DNA of 64,000 bases from Metabacillus halosaccharovorans. Lineage in GTDB: Bacteria; Bacillota; Bacilli; Bacillales; Bacillaceae. The first letter of the stretch is position 1. Each line of letters begins with the position of its first letter. The DNA lies in the NCBI RefSeq assembly GCF_002019635.1, contig NZ_KV917371.1:1240001-1304000 (forward strand), written 5' to 3'. This document shows, in pieces, positions 9,117-18,166 of this stretch. Made by a program: the position numbers and the translations under genes. The notes beneath the pieces are model-generated. The model saw nothing but the letters and a program-made list of their open reading frames with translations. It was not told the DNA's origin and did no database searches.

Positions 9117-9137
9117 GAAAAAGAGCCAAATAGGCCC
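9117..9137 (-). terminator. Short terminator-like hairpin after the 99 aa gene
   Basis: GGGCC (9137-9133) pairs with GGCTC (9127-9123) with one G-U pair, followed on the minus strand by a run of T. The stem is only 5 bp. Confidence 0.35.
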
Positions 9138-9437
9138 TTAACGATTTTGCAGATACACTTTTAGCACGTCTGCAACTTTGTGCTCGTTTTCGATTGCTTT
9201 TATATGATAGTGATCTCCATCTACTACCGATTGGAAATTTGAAATTCCTTCGTTTTTCAGGAAATCATCGATATCTTGAACAGATTCTTGCGCTGTTAAT
9301 AAATACTTTTGACCAACATAGTCTTGGTTTACATATACATCATATCGGTCATGAGAGAGCTTTGTTGAGGAAAAATCATCAAACGCTCCCATCGTAAATC
9401 TGCCTCTTCCTACATTTAAAAATTCATCATATGCCAT
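9138..9437 (-). CDS. Uncharacterised 99-residue protein of the ung-ywdI cluster
   Basis: I do not recognise this family. The start is set by GGAGG 8 nt before the ATG at 9437; the frame is open to 9533 but without a ribosome site. The protein is soluble and acidic (NVGRGRFTMGAFDDFSS, YDVYVNQDYVGQKYLL, VVDGDHYHIKAIENEHKV), with no signal peptide or cysteine. It is the last member of a compact minus-strand run with ywdF, ung, a Cys-rich small protein and ywdI, and is probably co-transcribed with them. Confidence 0.65.
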   Translation of the reverse strand: MAYDEFLNVGRGRFTMGAFDDFSSTKLSHDRYDVYVNQDYVGQKYLLTAQESVQDIDDFLKNEGISNFQSVVDGDHYHIKAIENEHKVADVLKVYLQNR

Positions 9438-9533
9438 TTCACTAACCTCCACTAATAATTTACTTATCATTGTGTCCTGATTAGTTTTAGAATATGATGG
9501 ATTTCTTTGGAGAGTATGAACAGCTATGTTCAA

Positions 9534-9833
9534 TTAAAAATCAAATAATGAGTCACCATTTGCATCATCTTCTTTTCTAGCCTCAGAGCTTGATGGATTT
9601 TTAACAACCGTTGCCATATTACCCATCATTTTTTGAAGTTCAGCTGGACTTATTGAGCTTGAAGAAGGAGAAGTGATCGTTTGTACCTGTGGTGATTTTT
9701 CATCTAAAATCAATTCACATAAAGATTGAATGACAACAATTCGCTCTCTTCTTTCCTTTTCTGATTGACTGTTTTTAGCTTTTGTTAATTCTGCTTCCAT
9801 TTTAGAAAGAAGCTTTGATATTGGTATATCCAA
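9534..9833 (-). CDS. ywdI: YwdI family protein (DUF5327)
   Basis: A 99-residue protein matching the YwdI/DUF5327 family, function unknown. It has a helical N-terminal half (ISKLLSKMEAELTKA, then RRERIVVIQSLCELIL), a Ser/Pro linker and a conserved acidic C-terminus ending GDSLFDF. TTG start at 9833 behind GGAGGG. It lies 13 bp after the small Cys-rich gene and probably belongs to the same transcript as ung. Confidence 0.75.
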   Translation of the reverse strand: MDIPISKLLSKMEAELTKAKNSQSEKERRERIVVIQSLCELILDEKSPQVQTITSPSSSSISPAELQKMMGNMATVVKNPSSSEARKEDDANGDSLFDF

Positions 9834-9846
9834 TCTTATCCCTCCA

Positions 9847-10029
9847 CTAAGCCTTCATGGACTTTTTTTCATATTTTAAGCAGGCCATTCCAGATGATTT
9901 CTTTACCATGATTGCCGGTCTTCCGGCAGATTTAAACCCGTATGCGCGGCAGCCATTTGGAAATCTATTATCCCATGTTACATAGAAATGCTTACACTTC
10001 ACACAATTTATTGGTGTTTCTTTCATCAT
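9847..10029 (-). CDS. Small Cys-rich protein next to ung
   Basis: A 59-60 residue protein with cysteines arranged CVKCKHF, NGCRAYGF and MACLKYE, plus His14 or so, suggesting a metal site. Similar small proteins sit beside ung in many bacilli and are sometimes mislabelled as uracil-DNA glycosylase. It lies 10 bp downstream of ung, so co-expression is likely. A role linked to Ung is inference from position only. Either of two tandem ATGs (10029, 10026) could be the start. Confidence 0.7.
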   Translation of the reverse strand: MMKETPINCVKCKHFYVTWDNRFPNGCRAYGFKSAGRPAIMVKKSSGMACLKYEKKSMKA

Positions 10030-10039
10030 CCATACTCCC

Positions 10040-10711
10040 TCATCTTAAGGTCCAGTCAATTTCACCTAACCCGTGTTGCTTTAAAAACTCATTTGCCTTT
10101 GAAAATGGTTTACTGCCAAAGAATCCTTTTCTTGCTGAAAATGGACTTGGATGTGCCGACTCGATGATGAAATGATTTGGTGAGGTTATCAATTGTTTTT
10201 TTGCTTGAGCATGTTTCCCCCATAAAATAAAGACAACCGGCTTTTCACGGTTATTTAATACATGTATGATTTCATCGGTTAAGATTTCCCACCCTTTTCC
10301 TTTATGGGAATTAGGCTGACCTTTCCTAACAGTGAGCACCGTGTTTAAAAGCAAAACACCTTGCTTTGACCATTTGACTAATGACCCATTTTCGCTTTTT
10401 TCACACTTTATATCTTCACAAAGCTCGGTAAAAATATTTCGCAGAGAAGGAGGAAGTTTTTCGCCTGGTTGAACAGAAAAACTTAACCCTTGTGCCTGCC
10501 CTTCTCCATGATATGGATCCTGTCCGATGATGACCACCTTCACATCTTCATAAGGTGTTTCATTTAAAGCGCGAAAAATATCCTCCCGCTTTGGAAATAT
10601 AGTTTGTTGCTTATATTCGTCATCTAAAAAATCTATTAGTTTTTTAAAATAGTCCATTTCAAATTGTTTACTTAGTAACTTGCTCCAGCTTTGTTCCATT
10701 TGCTCATTCAT
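10040..10711 (-). CDS. ung: Uracil-DNA glycosylase, family 1
   Basis: Removes uracil from DNA to start base-excision repair. At 223 aa it has the full family-1 signature: water-activating loop [20 protein letters not shown] with catalytic Asp65, [16 protein letters not shown] mid-protein, and the DNA-intercalating loop [14 protein letters not shown] with His187. ATG at 10711 behind GAGGTA. The upstream neighbour is the ywdF glycosyltransferase and the downstream neighbour is the small Cys-rich gene, 10 bp away. Confidence 0.97.
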   Translation of the reverse strand: MNEQMEQSWSKLLSKQFEMDYFKKLIDFLDDEYKQQTIFPKREDIFRALNETPYEDVKVVIIGQDPYHGEGQAQGLSFSVQPGEKLPPSLRNIFTELCEDIKCEKSENGSLVKWSKQGVLLLNTVLTVRKGQPNSHKGKGWEILTDEIIHVLNNREKPVVFILWGKHAQAKKQLITSPNHFIIESAHPSPFSARKGFFGSKPFSKANEFLKQHGLGEIDWTLR

Positions 10712-10724
10712 CTTTTAGTACCTC

Positions 10725-11528
10725 TCATCTGCTATAACGGGTATGAATTGGTTGTCCATCCCATACAATCATCGTTTTTGCTTCACGCTCTTTCATTTCG
10801 GGCTCTTCAAGCAAAACAAAGAAATTTTTCTGTGGTAATGATCCTAAGTGATGTTTTTCACATAACTTATCCAGATAGGTTTTACGCTTGTCATTTAAGC
10901 TTGCTGACTGATTTGTTCCACTCTCTGCAAATGCATAAATGACACTGGCAACAGGCACTCTTTTCACCTGAAAAGCCTGTGCAGCTCTTAACATGAAATC
11001 CCAATCCCAATAGTTATGTACATTCGGATCAAACATTCCGATTTTATCATGCAATTCCTTTTTATACACACTGCCTGAGGGGACATAGGTGGAAAACTTC
11101 CTCATTCCCTGCTCATCATAGTGATAGGCAAACGTTCGCCTTGTTACAGGAATACGGGTTTTTCCATGCTTCTCAAAATTGACAATTTCCGCATCAAAAT
11201 AAACAAAGTCTGCTTCACGTAAGGCATCTTTTGCATATTCCATATGCTTTGGTGAAAGGAGGTCATCATCATCACAAAGCATGATATAATCTCCAGTCAC
11301 ATGACCAACCCCGATATTTCTTGCACGAACATGTTTCATATTTTCTTGTAATTCAATTGTTTTTATTGGCAGCTCTTTATAAAGATTAACGACTGGCTCA
11401 ATGCTCTCTCCACAATCATTGACAATAATGATTTCATATGGTGCCTCCGTTTGAAGGGAGATGGATTCAAGAAGCTCGGCTAATTCGTCCAGTCGATTAT
11501 GCGTCACAATCACAATGGATATTTTCAT
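10725..11528 (-). CDS. ywdF: GT2-family glycosyltransferase YwdF
   Basis: A 267-residue GT-A fold glycosyltransferase; donor and acceptor unknown. N-terminal SIVIVTHNRLDELAELLESI, nucleotide-binding VNDCGES, and the metal-binding acidic cluster MLCDDDDLLSP at about 90-100 are family hallmarks. There is no membrane segment. GTG and three tandem ATGs could serve as starts; the AGGTG ribosome site best fits the last ATG at 11528. It lies upstream of ung as in B. subtilis. Confidence 0.8.
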   Translation of the reverse strand: MKISIVIVTHNRLDELAELLESISLQTEAPYEIIIVNDCGESIEPVVNLYKELPIKTIELQENMKHVRARNIGVGHVTGDYIMLCDDDDLLSPKHMEYAKDALREADFVYFDAEIVNFEKHGKTRIPVTRRTFAYHYDEQGMRKFSTYVPSGSVYKKELHDKIGMFDPNVHNYWDWDFMLRAAQAFQVKRVPVASVIYAFAESGTNQSASLNDKRKTYLDKLCEKHHLGSLPQKNFFVLLEEPEMKEREAKTMIVWDGQPIHTRYSR

Positions 11529-11628
11529 CATCATCACCTGTTCTTTTATATTCTTTTATTTTAACAAAGACCTTACTGTCTTTTATAGTCAAAACATCTT
11601 TTTAGCCTGTAACTTATTTTCCCATTAT

Positions 11629-11654
11629 GTTTCATTTACTTTTAGAAGGGGTAC
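11629..11654 (+). promoter_or_regulatory. Candidate SigB promoter of the YflT-domain gene
   Basis: GTTTCA (11629-11634), 14-bp spacer, GGGTAC (11649-11654): close to the SigB consensus GTTTAA-N12-15-GGGTAT, and placed 33 bp before the start codon of a general stress protein. Confidence 0.65.
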
Positions 11655-11687
11655 AAGTTTATTAATCATGCAAAGGAGATGATGAAC

Positions 11688-12002
11688 TTGAAAACATATG
11701 TTGTAGAAAATGGTGTACAAGCAACTCAAATCATTCAGGAGCTTGAGGGTCAAGGATACGATAAAGATCACATCTATTTATTTGCACATGATACTACCCG
11801 CTCCAAGCATTTAACAGAACAGACAGATACTCGTCATATCGGATTAAAAGAAGAAGGTGTTTTTGATAAAATGGCCAATGTCTTCCGATCTCGAGGAGAT
11901 AAACTAAGAGAGAGAATGACATCTCTAGGAGTTTCACAAAACAAAGCAAATGAATTAGAGGAAGAGCTTGATGAGGGCAGAGTTGTTATTGTAGCTCAAT
12001 GA
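11688..12002 (+). CDS. General stress protein of the YflT / GSP17M domain family
   Basis: A 104-residue soluble protein resembling the YflT general-stress domain: an N-terminal beta-alpha unit (KTYVVENGVQATQIIQELEGQGY, DHIYLFAHD) followed by a charged helical part (FDKMANVFRSRGDKLRERM) and an acidic tail. Biochemical role unknown; members are heat- or SigB-induced. Ribosome site AAGGAG at 11673-11678 favours the TTG at 11688 over ATGs at 11679 and 11682, which are too close. The upstream SigB-like promoter agrees with the family. Confidence 0.75.
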   Translation: MKTYVVENGVQATQIIQELEGQGYDKDHIYLFAHDTTRSKHLTEQTDTRHIGLKEEGVFDKMANVFRSRGDKLRERMTSLGVSQNKANELEEELDEGRVVIVAQ

Positions 12003-12010
12003 TGATGATA

Positions 12011-12036
12011 GGGACAGTTCATAGCTGTCCCTTTTA
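12011..12036 (+). terminator. Terminator of the YflT-domain gene
   Basis: GGGACAG (12011-12017) pairs perfectly with CTGTCCC (12025-12031), followed by TTTTA. Confidence 0.8.
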
Positions 12037-12047
12037 GTTTTCTATCA

Positions 12048-12076
12048 AAAAAAATACCCCCTTACAAGTAAGGAGG
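12048..12076 (-). terminator. Terminator of the gal operon
   Basis: On the minus strand CCTCCTTAC (12076-12068) pairs with GTAAGGGGG (12065-12057), followed by TATTTTTTTT. It lies about 86 bp beyond the galT stop. Confidence 0.65.
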
Positions 12077-12161
12077 CAACATACATATATAAAAATTAGG
12101 GGGGGATTACTAGCATCATTGACACATTTAAGACATCTTATACTAGTAAATATACATTTTT

Positions 12162-13694
12162 TTATTTTAATGAAGTTTGTAATTGCTGAACAAAGCGCTT
12201 AAATCCTTGTTGACCGGCTTCATCCTGCTTAAATACTCCTGCATGCTCTAAAATGGTTGCAAAAACAAGTCCTACTTCTTTTAACAGCACATTATAAACA
12301 TTGGCTTCTGTTAGATCTGGGTATTTATTATATACCTGTTTCGCCCATTCATAATGTTTGTTAACCTCGTCATCTTTTTCAATCTTACCTAAGCCATCTG
12401 CTTCAACTAAGAATTCTGCTAATTTTTTCAGCTCATCCAGTAGTCTACCCGGCAATACAGCTAATCCCATTACCTCGATTAAGCCGATATTTTCCTTTTT
12501 AATATGATGAACCTCTTGATGAGGATGAAAAATTCCAAAAGGATGTTCATCACTAGTTCGGTTATTTCTTAACACCAAATCAAGTTCAAAAAGGTCGCCT
12601 CTTCTTCTGGCAATCGGTGTGATCGTGTTATGTGGAGTTTCACCGGAAAAAGCGTGTATATCTACAGTCTCGTCACTATAGGTCTTCCATTCCTGTAATA
12701 TATCATCTGCTGCTGCAATTAAGTCCTCTTGATTATTTCCTTGCAGACGCAGCACAGACATCGGCCACTTCACAATGGCGAAATCAATGGATGGATATTT
12801 ACTTACAGAAAAAGTATACATTTTTTCTGCTACTTCCATCGGGAAGGTATGATGTCCCCCCTGGAAGTGATCATGACTTAAAATAGAGCCTCCGACAATC
12901 GGTAAATCTGCATTTGATCCAAGGAAATAATGAGGATACTGCTCAACAAAATGCAGAAGCTTTTTGAATGAGTCTTTGGAAATTTTCATTGGCTTATGTT
13001 CACCCGAAAAGACAATCGCATGCTCATTGTAATACACATATGGTGAGAACTGTAGAAACCATTGCTCATCATCCAGTGTAACAGGAATAATGCGGTGATT
13101 TTGTCTTGCCGGGTGATCCAAACGACCTGCATATCCGACATTCTCTTTACATAACAGGCAAGCAGGGTACTCACTTTTTTGCATATTTCTTGCAGCCGCA
13201 ATGGCAACAGGATCTTTTTCAGGCTTTGACAAATTAATTGTCATTTGCAGATCACCATATTCCGTACCAACAAGCCATTTTTCATTTTTCGCAATGCGGT
13301 CTGTCCGAATATAATGAACATCCTGTGAAAACTGATAAAACCATTCTGTTGCTTGTTTAGGTCCGCCCTGAAAGACAAGCTCATCAAAACGACGTATGAT
13401 TTCCCCTTGTGAAGGAACAAGACAGCCCATTATTTTTGTGTCAAATAAATCACGGTAGGTAACAGTGTTATCTTCGATAAGTCCCTGTTCAGCAGCCCAA
13501 TCCAATATCGTTTCTAAAATGGTTACAGGAGAATCCGGTAGTTCCTCATCAACTGTTACAGCTTTCACATCAGAAAGCTGTAACACCTCTAAGATTTTAT
13601 TGCGGGCTAAATCCACGTCCCAGATTGTAATAATTTCCTTTTTTAAAGCAAATTGAAGTAATCTTTCTATTTCAGCATCAATATGAATAGACAT
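12162..13694 (-). CDS. galT: UDP-glucose:hexose-1-phosphate uridylyltransferase
   Basis: Leloir pathway enzyme exchanging UMP between UDP-glucose and galactose-1-phosphate. At 510 aa it is the long Firmicute type, distinct from the roughly 350-residue E. coli form. The nucleotidylated histidine region is visible as GGSILSHDHFQGG, with a further His motif in DEHPFGIFHPHQEVHHIKKENIGLIEVMG. Cysteines in PACLLCKENVGYAGR may form a metal site. The ATG at 13694, 8 nt after GGAAGGG, is preferred to the GTG at 13703. Last gene of galK-galE-galT. Confidence 0.93.
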   Translation of the reverse strand: MSIHIDAEIERLLQFALKKEIITIWDVDLARNKILEVLQLSDVKAVTVDEELPDSPVTILETILDWAAEQGLIEDNTVTYRDLFDTKIMGCLVPSQGEIIRRFDELVFQGGPKQATEWFYQFSQDVHYIRTDRIAKNEKWLVGTEYGDLQMTINLSKPEKDPVAIAAARNMQKSEYPACLLCKENVGYAGRLDHPARQNHRIIPVTLDDEQWFLQFSPYVYYNEHAIVFSGEHKPMKISKDSFKKLLHFVEQYPHYFLGSNADLPIVGGSILSHDHFQGGHHTFPMEVAEKMYTFSVSKYPSIDFAIVKWPMSVLRLQGNNQEDLIAAADDILQEWKTYSDETVDIHAFSGETPHNTITPIARRRGDLFELDLVLRNNRTSDEHPFGIFHPHQEVHHIKKENIGLIEVMGLAVLPGRLLDELKKLAEFLVEADGLGKIEKDDEVNKHYEWAKQVYNKYPDLTEANVYNVLLKEVGLVFATILEHAGVFKQDEAGQQGFKRFVQQLQTSLK

Positions 13695-13724
13695 GGTATA
13701 CACCCTTCCGTCTTTTCAAGAAAT

Positions 13725-14714
13725 TTATTTTTGATATCCCTTAGGATTCTTTTGAAACCAGTTCCAGGCGCTTTCAATCATTGTGTGAAGATCTGCATAT
13801 TTAGGTTTCCATCCAAGCTCATTGATCGCTTTTTCGGATGAAGCAATTAAAACAGCCGGGTCACCTGCACGACGCGGTGCAACTTCAGCAGGAATTGGAT
13901 GACCTGTTACATTTCGAGCAGTTTCAATTACTTCTTTTACCGAAAAGCCGTTTCCATTTCCAAGATTATACGTAGCACTCGTATTATCTTTACGCAGCTT
14001 TTCAATTGCTAAAATATGAGCATCTGCTAAGTCTGTCACATGAATATAATCTCTTATACATGTGCCATCTTCTGTGTTGTAGTCATCACCAAAGATCATA
14101 ATTTTCTCACGATCGCCTAATGCTACTTGTAAAATGATTGGAATCAAGTGTGTTTCCGGATCATGGTCTTCGCCAAGTTTTCCTTCCATATGAGCACCTG
14201 CAACATTGAAATAGCGAAGTACAACATATTTTAACCCGTATGCCTGTTCACTCCACTTCAGCATTTTTTCAACTGCAAGCTTTGTTTCGCCATATGGATT
14301 AGTTGGAACTGTAGGATCTGTCTCAACGATTGGAATATTTTCTGCTTCCCCATAGGTTGCCGCTGTTGATGAAAAGACAATTTTCTTTACACCAAACTCT
14401 TGTATCACCTTTAAAAGGCACATTGTTCCATACACATTGTTTTCATAGTATTGAAGTGGTTTTTCAACACTTTCGCCTACTAGTGAATCAGCAGCAAAGT
14501 GGATGACTGCTTCGATATCATTTTCTTGGAAAACGTTTTTTAAGAAAGCTTCATCACGTAAATCACCGTTGTAAAATTTCGCTCCTTCTAAAACAGCCGG
14601 TAGATGTCCCTTTTGAAGATTATCAACCACCACAACCTCTTCATTTCGATCTAACAGCTCGGAAACCGCGTGACTACCGATATATCCTGCTCCACCGCAA
14701 ACTAATACTGCCAT
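13725..14714 (-). CDS. galE: UDP-glucose 4-epimerase
   Basis: Interconverts UDP-galactose and UDP-glucose, closing the Leloir cycle. A 329-residue extended SDR: NAD-binding [13 protein letters not shown] at the N-terminus, DLRDE, the active-site segment SSTAATYGE with [12 protein letters not shown] (Tyr-x-x-x-Lys), and substrate region [22 protein letters not shown] with 8-nt spacing selects the ATG at 14714; a TTG at 14729 is in frame but lies in the ribosome site. It sits 19 bp after galK and 30 bp before galT. Confidence 0.95.
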   Translation of the reverse strand: MAVLVCGGAGYIGSHAVSELLDRNEEVVVVDNLQKGHLPAVLEGAKFYNGDLRDEAFLKNVFQENDIEAVIHFAADSLVGESVEKPLQYYENNVYGTMCLLKVIQEFGVKKIVFSSTAATYGEAENIPIVETDPTVPTNPYGETKLAVEKMLKWSEQAYGLKYVVLRYFNVAGAHMEGKLGEDHDPETHLIPIILQVALGDREKIMIFGDDYNTEDGTCIRDYIHVTDLADAHILAIEKLRKDNTSATYNLGNGNGFSVKEVIETARNVTGHPIPAEVAPRRAGDPAVLIASSEKAINELGWKPKYADLHTMIESAWNWFQKNPKGYQK

Positions 14715-14733
14715 CTTTTCATCCTCCAATTGT

Positions 14734-15909
14734 TTAGTTCATGTTTATTTCTTTTGCTCCATCGCCAACATTCGCTACATAAAAATCAGCCGTTAATCCT
14801 GTTTTTTCGTTATAGCGTTTGCCTACTTCTTGAATGAATTCTTCAATTTTATCATTTTTCACAATCGATACTGTACAACCTCCAAAGCCTGCTCCTGTCA
14901 TTCTTGAGCCGATAACACCTGCTTGGCTAAGGGCTGCTTCTACTAAAGTATCAAGCTCAAAACCGGTTACCTCATAATCATCTCGTAAAGATGTGTGAGA
15001 ATCACACATTAATTGACCAAAGCTTTCAATATCACCTTGTTGAAGTTTTTCAACTGCTAGAATCGTTCTCGCATTTTCATAAACAGCATGTTTTGCACGC
15101 TTTTGATCAACATCGTTTTCAATTAAATGGCGATGTTGTTCAAATTGCTCTGGTGATAAGTCGCCAAGAGATTGAATCGATAATTCCTTTTGTAATTGTG
15201 AAAGAGCACGTTCACATTCCGAGCGTCTTTCATTGTATTTCGAGTCTGCAAGTGTTCTGCGTTTATTTGTGTTGGCAATAACAAGTGAAGCATCCTCAAG
15301 TACTATCGGGCTATATTGATAGTCAAGCGTTTGACAATTTAACAAGATCGCATGGTCTTCTTTTCCCATTCCGATTGCAAATTGATCCATAATGCCACAG
15401 CTAACGCCGATAAATTCATTTTCTGCATGCTGACTCATTTTAACAAGATCCACACTGCTGAACGTTGTTTCCAAGATTGATTGTAAAGCAACTGCTGTAA
15501 CAAGTTCAATAGATGCTGAAGAAGATAATCCCGCACCATTCGGGATATTACCGTAGTATAAAACATCAAATCCTGTTTTAAGCTGATTGCCTCGATCAGT
15601 GAACTCTTTAATCACACCTTTTGGGTAGTTGGCCCAATCATGCTCTTTTTGAAATTCAAGCTGATCCTGAGTTGATAGTTCAATGATTCCTACATTTGGA
15701 AAATTGACCGAGTACAAACGAATAGATTGGTCATTTCTTGGTGCAACTAATGCGTATGTCCCAAACGTTAACGCACATGGAAACACATGACCTCCATTAT
15801 AATCTGTATGTTCTCCTATTAAATTCACTCGGCCTGGCGCAAAAAAAGTGCGTATAGGCTGATCTGTGTTGAATATCTGTTTAAATTGTTGTAGTAATTG
15901 TTCTGTCAT
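14734..15909 (-). CDS. galK: Galactokinase
   Basis: Phosphorylates galactose to galactose-1-phosphate, the committed step. The 391-residue GHMP kinase shows the galactokinase signature [22 protein letters not shown], the ATP-binding loop [13 protein letters not shown], and the C-terminal [17 protein letters not shown]. First gene of the operon; ATG at 15909 behind GAAGGGTGA. A promoter and a cre-like palindrome lie 34-78 bp upstream, and a divergent AraC regulator follows. Confidence 0.96.
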   Translation of the reverse strand: MTEQLLQQFKQIFNTDQPIRTFFAPGRVNLIGEHTDYNGGHVFPCALTFGTYALVAPRNDQSIRLYSVNFPNVGIIELSTQDQLEFQKEHDWANYPKGVIKEFTDRGNQLKTGFDVLYYGNIPNGAGLSSSASIELVTAVALQSILETTFSSVDLVKMSQHAENEFIGVSCGIMDQFAIGMGKEDHAILLNCQTLDYQYSPIVLEDASLVIANTNKRRTLADSKYNERRSECERALSQLQKELSIQSLGDLSPEQFEQHRHLIENDVDQKRAKHAVYENARTILAVEKLQQGDIESFGQLMCDSHTSLRDDYEVTGFELDTLVEAALSQAGVIGSRMTGAGFGGCTVSIVKNDKIEEFIQEVGKRYNEKTGLTADFYVANVGDGAKEINMN

Positions 15910-15942
15910 TGGAAATCACCCTTCATCTCGCGTTTTTGTTTG

Positions 15943-15956
15943 TGATAACGTTATCT
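15943..15956. promoter_or_regulatory. cre-like (CcpA/LacI-type) operator at the gal start site
   Basis: TGATAACGTTATCT matches the cre consensus TGWNANCGNTNWCA at all fixed positions except the last, and contains the perfect 12-bp palindrome GATAACGTTATC. It overlaps the predicted transcription start of galK, the expected place for repression. A dedicated LacI/GalR-type repressor is an alternative to CcpA. Confidence 0.65.
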
Positions 15957-15958
15957 TT

Positions 15959-15987
15959 ATTGTAAGTTCCATTTTCTCCTCGAACAA
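15959..15987 (-). promoter_or_regulatory. Candidate SigA promoter of galKET
   Basis: On the minus strand TTGTTC (15987-15982), exactly 17-bp spacer, TACAAT (15964-15959). The predicted start near 15952 falls within the cre-like palindrome. Confidence 0.65.
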
Positions 15988-16140
15988 TGGTAAAATTATT
16001 TTATAAATTAGCACTTATTTGCTTAGAAGTTTTATTTAAATACATTGAATATAGCTATATTTAATACGTTTTACGATCATACTTCAGTCTTTTTTTGCTC
16101 ACCTCAACGAAAAAGGGTAAGAAAGGGGGATTTTTTTGCT

Positions 16141-16995
16141 ATGGAAAAGAAAAAGGGCGCAATTGTTTTTCGGTTTAATGAACCCAATGTGAACAAAGTT
16201 GCACAAATTTGGTCTGTTGGTTGGGATGAACAGGATTCTTCTATTTATTCCTGGAGCGGTACGGAAAGAAAGGACCAAGATAAATACATTTTTCAATATA
16301 CGTTATCAGGACATGGTGAAATCAATATTGACGGAAAGATTCATCAACTAAAAGCAGGTCATGCGTTTATTGTGAACAGTCCAAGCAATTATCGTTATTA
16401 TTTACCTAAGCAATCAACAAAATGGGAGTTTCTTTATCTAACCTTATACGGAAATGAAGCAAAGCGCTGTTGGGAGCAGGTTAAAATATCAGACAACCAG
16501 GTTGTTCGCTTCCATCCAGAGTCAACACTCATTAAGCTGCTTAAGCAAATTTACGATGATTCAATTGAAAAAAAAATAACCAATGCCTACCATGGCTCAA
16601 GCATTGCCTATCAATTCTTAATGGAATTATCTTTATCCTTAAAAACAGTTGATAAATTTATGGAAGATTGGTCAGAAGGAATTATAAGCGCTGTTTTATT
16701 CGCCCAAAACTATTACCAGGATGATATTGGAGCAGAGGAAATGGCAGAGGCTTCAAAATTATCAAAGTATCACTTTACAAGATTGTTTAAAGAAGAAACC
16801 GGGACAACCCCTATTCAATATTTAACAAATATTCGCTTACAAAAGGCCATCGAGCTCTTGCAGCATACAAGATATACTGTTGATGAAATTGCACAATTAG
16901 TTGGTTATAAAAATGCGAATTATTTAAATAAGATAACCCGCAAGCTTACCGGAAAATCACCAGGAGAAATTAGGCAAGAGAGACATACTGTTTAG
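16141..16995 (+). CDS. AraC-family transcriptional regulator, divergent from gal
   Basis: A 284-residue regulator: N-terminal cupin-like ligand domain (SGHGEINIDGKIHQLKAG, about 50-75) and C-terminal double helix-turn-helix (EEMAEASKLSKYHFTRLFKE; then YTVDEIAQLVGYKNANYLNK) at about 185-280. The frame is open from 16045, but AAAGGGGGA at 16122-16130 supports the ATG at 16141. Its position, divergent from galKET, suggests it senses a sugar related to galactosides and controls that operon; this is inference. Confidence 0.85.
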   Translation: MEKKKGAIVFRFNEPNVNKVAQIWSVGWDEQDSSIYSWSGTERKDQDKYIFQYTLSGHGEINIDGKIHQLKAGHAFIVNSPSNYRYYLPKQSTKWEFLYLTLYGNEAKRCWEQVKISDNQVVRFHPESTLIKLLKQIYDDSIEKKITNAYHGSSIAYQFLMELSLSLKTVDKFMEDWSEGIISAVLFAQNYYQDDIGAEEMAEASKLSKYHFTRLFKEETGTTPIQYLTNIRLQKAIELLQHTRYTVDEIAQLVGYKNANYLNKITRKLTGKSPGEIRQERHTV

Positions 16996-17076
16996 GTTGA
17001 TTCACATGTTGCCGTTTGTAATTATTAGCAAAGGCTTCAAAATTTACCTAGTTTCCCCTGATGATAGCTTTTTCGG

Positions 17077-17106
17077 CAAAAAAATAGCCCCAGTAAATCA
17101 CTGGGG
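17077..17106 (-). terminator. Terminator of ribU
   Basis: CCCCAGT (17106-17100 on the minus strand) pairs with ACTGGGG (17094-17088), followed by CTATTTTTTT. Confidence 0.85.
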
Positions 17107-17120
17107 ATGTCATCGTTCTT

Positions 17121-17681
17121 TTATGCAACTTTCGTCATCCAACTTTTAATTCGAACAAATACCAATACAAACATAGTTGACATCAGCACACCTTTTATTA
17201 CATTAAACGGTAATATTGCAGGTATAACTAAATTGCGCATATCTGGTGCCTGCAGGAAGTAGGTATATGCTGGAAGGATAAATAAATAGTTTAATATACT
17301 CATAATTATTGCCATTGAAAGTGTTCCAACCGCCAGAGCAATCATCATTCCTTTTCTTGTTTCCATTCTTTTATATACAAAATAAGTAGGTAAAATAAAG
17401 ACAATTCCTGCTAAGAAGTTTGCAATGTGACCAACAGGCACTCCGGTTGGGCTCCCCATCATTAAGAAATTAATGATATTTTTAATTAATACGACTAAGA
17501 CACCTGCCAATGGACCAAACATAATGGTTGCAATTAGCGCAGGAATGTCACTAAAATCAATGAATAAAAAGGTAGGAAATAACGGCAACGGAAAAACTAA
17601 CAGCATTAATAAATACGATATACTGCTAAGCATTGCAACTGAAGCCATTGTTCTTACACTAAATCTTTCTGTTCTAATCAT
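17121..17681 (-). CDS. ribU: Riboflavin ECF transporter S component RibU
   Basis: Substrate-binding membrane subunit that imports riboflavin with the shared EcfAA'T energy-coupling module. 186 aa with about six hydrophobic segments; the N-terminal MASVAMLSSISYLLMLL and the FIDFSDIPALI and HIANFLAGIVF blocks are typical of RibU. An FMN riboswitch with terminator lies directly upstream, which strongly supports the substrate. ATG at 17681 behind GGAGGAG. Confidence 0.93.
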   Translation of the reverse strand: MIRTERFSVRTMASVAMLSSISYLLMLLVFPLPLFPTFLFIDFSDIPALIATIMFGPLAGVLVVLIKNIINFLMMGSPTGVPVGHIANFLAGIVFILPTYFVYKRMETRKGMMIALAVGTLSMAIIMSILNYLFILPAYTYFLQAPDMRNLVIPAILPFNVIKGVLMSTMFVLVFVRIKSWMTKVA

Positions 17682-17765
17682 TTGTCTTTCTCCTCCATGG
17701 ATCCATCGCGTTTGGAAGAGGTGTTCGCAAAGTAAGATACCTTATGCGGCCAAACATATATACCA

Positions 17766-17801
17766 CATAAAAAACTCCCTCACAAATGTATGAGGGAGTT
17801 T
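17766..17801 (-). terminator. Expression-platform terminator of the FMN riboswitch
   Basis: AAACTCCCTCA (minus strand from 17801) pairs with TGAGGGAGTTT (17782-17772), 11 bp, followed by TTTTATG. An upstream hairpin, AACGTTCA/TGAACGTT (17820-17827 with 17841-17848), lies between aptamer and terminator. Confidence 0.85.
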
Positions 17802-17854
17802 ATGAAGGCATCTTAAATAAACGTTCATCTAGTTAATTTTTGAACGTTAGCTGA

Positions 17855-17990
17855 ACCTCCATCTTCTCCCATCCAGACTATACTGTCGGCTTTGGAATCG
17901 CACCAAATCCTGCCTAAAAGGCTCGCGGGCTTAAAGAAAGTTTCTTAATACCGCCGATCGGGAATTTCACCCTGCCCCGAAGATAGATCG
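17855..17990 (-). promoter_or_regulatory. FMN riboswitch (RFN element)
   Basis: Read on the minus strand the conserved RFN blocks appear in order: ATCTTCGGGGCAGGGTG, AATTCCCGATCGGCGGT, AGCCCGCGAGCC, AGGCAGGATTTGGTG, ATTCCAAAGCCGACAGT, then GTCTGGATGGGAGAAGATGG. FMN binding is expected to favour the downstream terminator and shut off ribU. Confidence 0.96.
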
Positions 17991-18166
17991 TTATTTTGTT
18001 TATGTCTTCATTATACAGAAAACTTCATATTTTAAAAGATATTTGCATTTTATTCCTAAATATTTACTTGGTGAAAATTTCTCCTTTTTTCTTATCCGAT
18101 CATCCATAAAAATATTATGCTTTCTAATAGAATAAAATAAAGGCGTGTGTCGCAACGACTCTTCTC

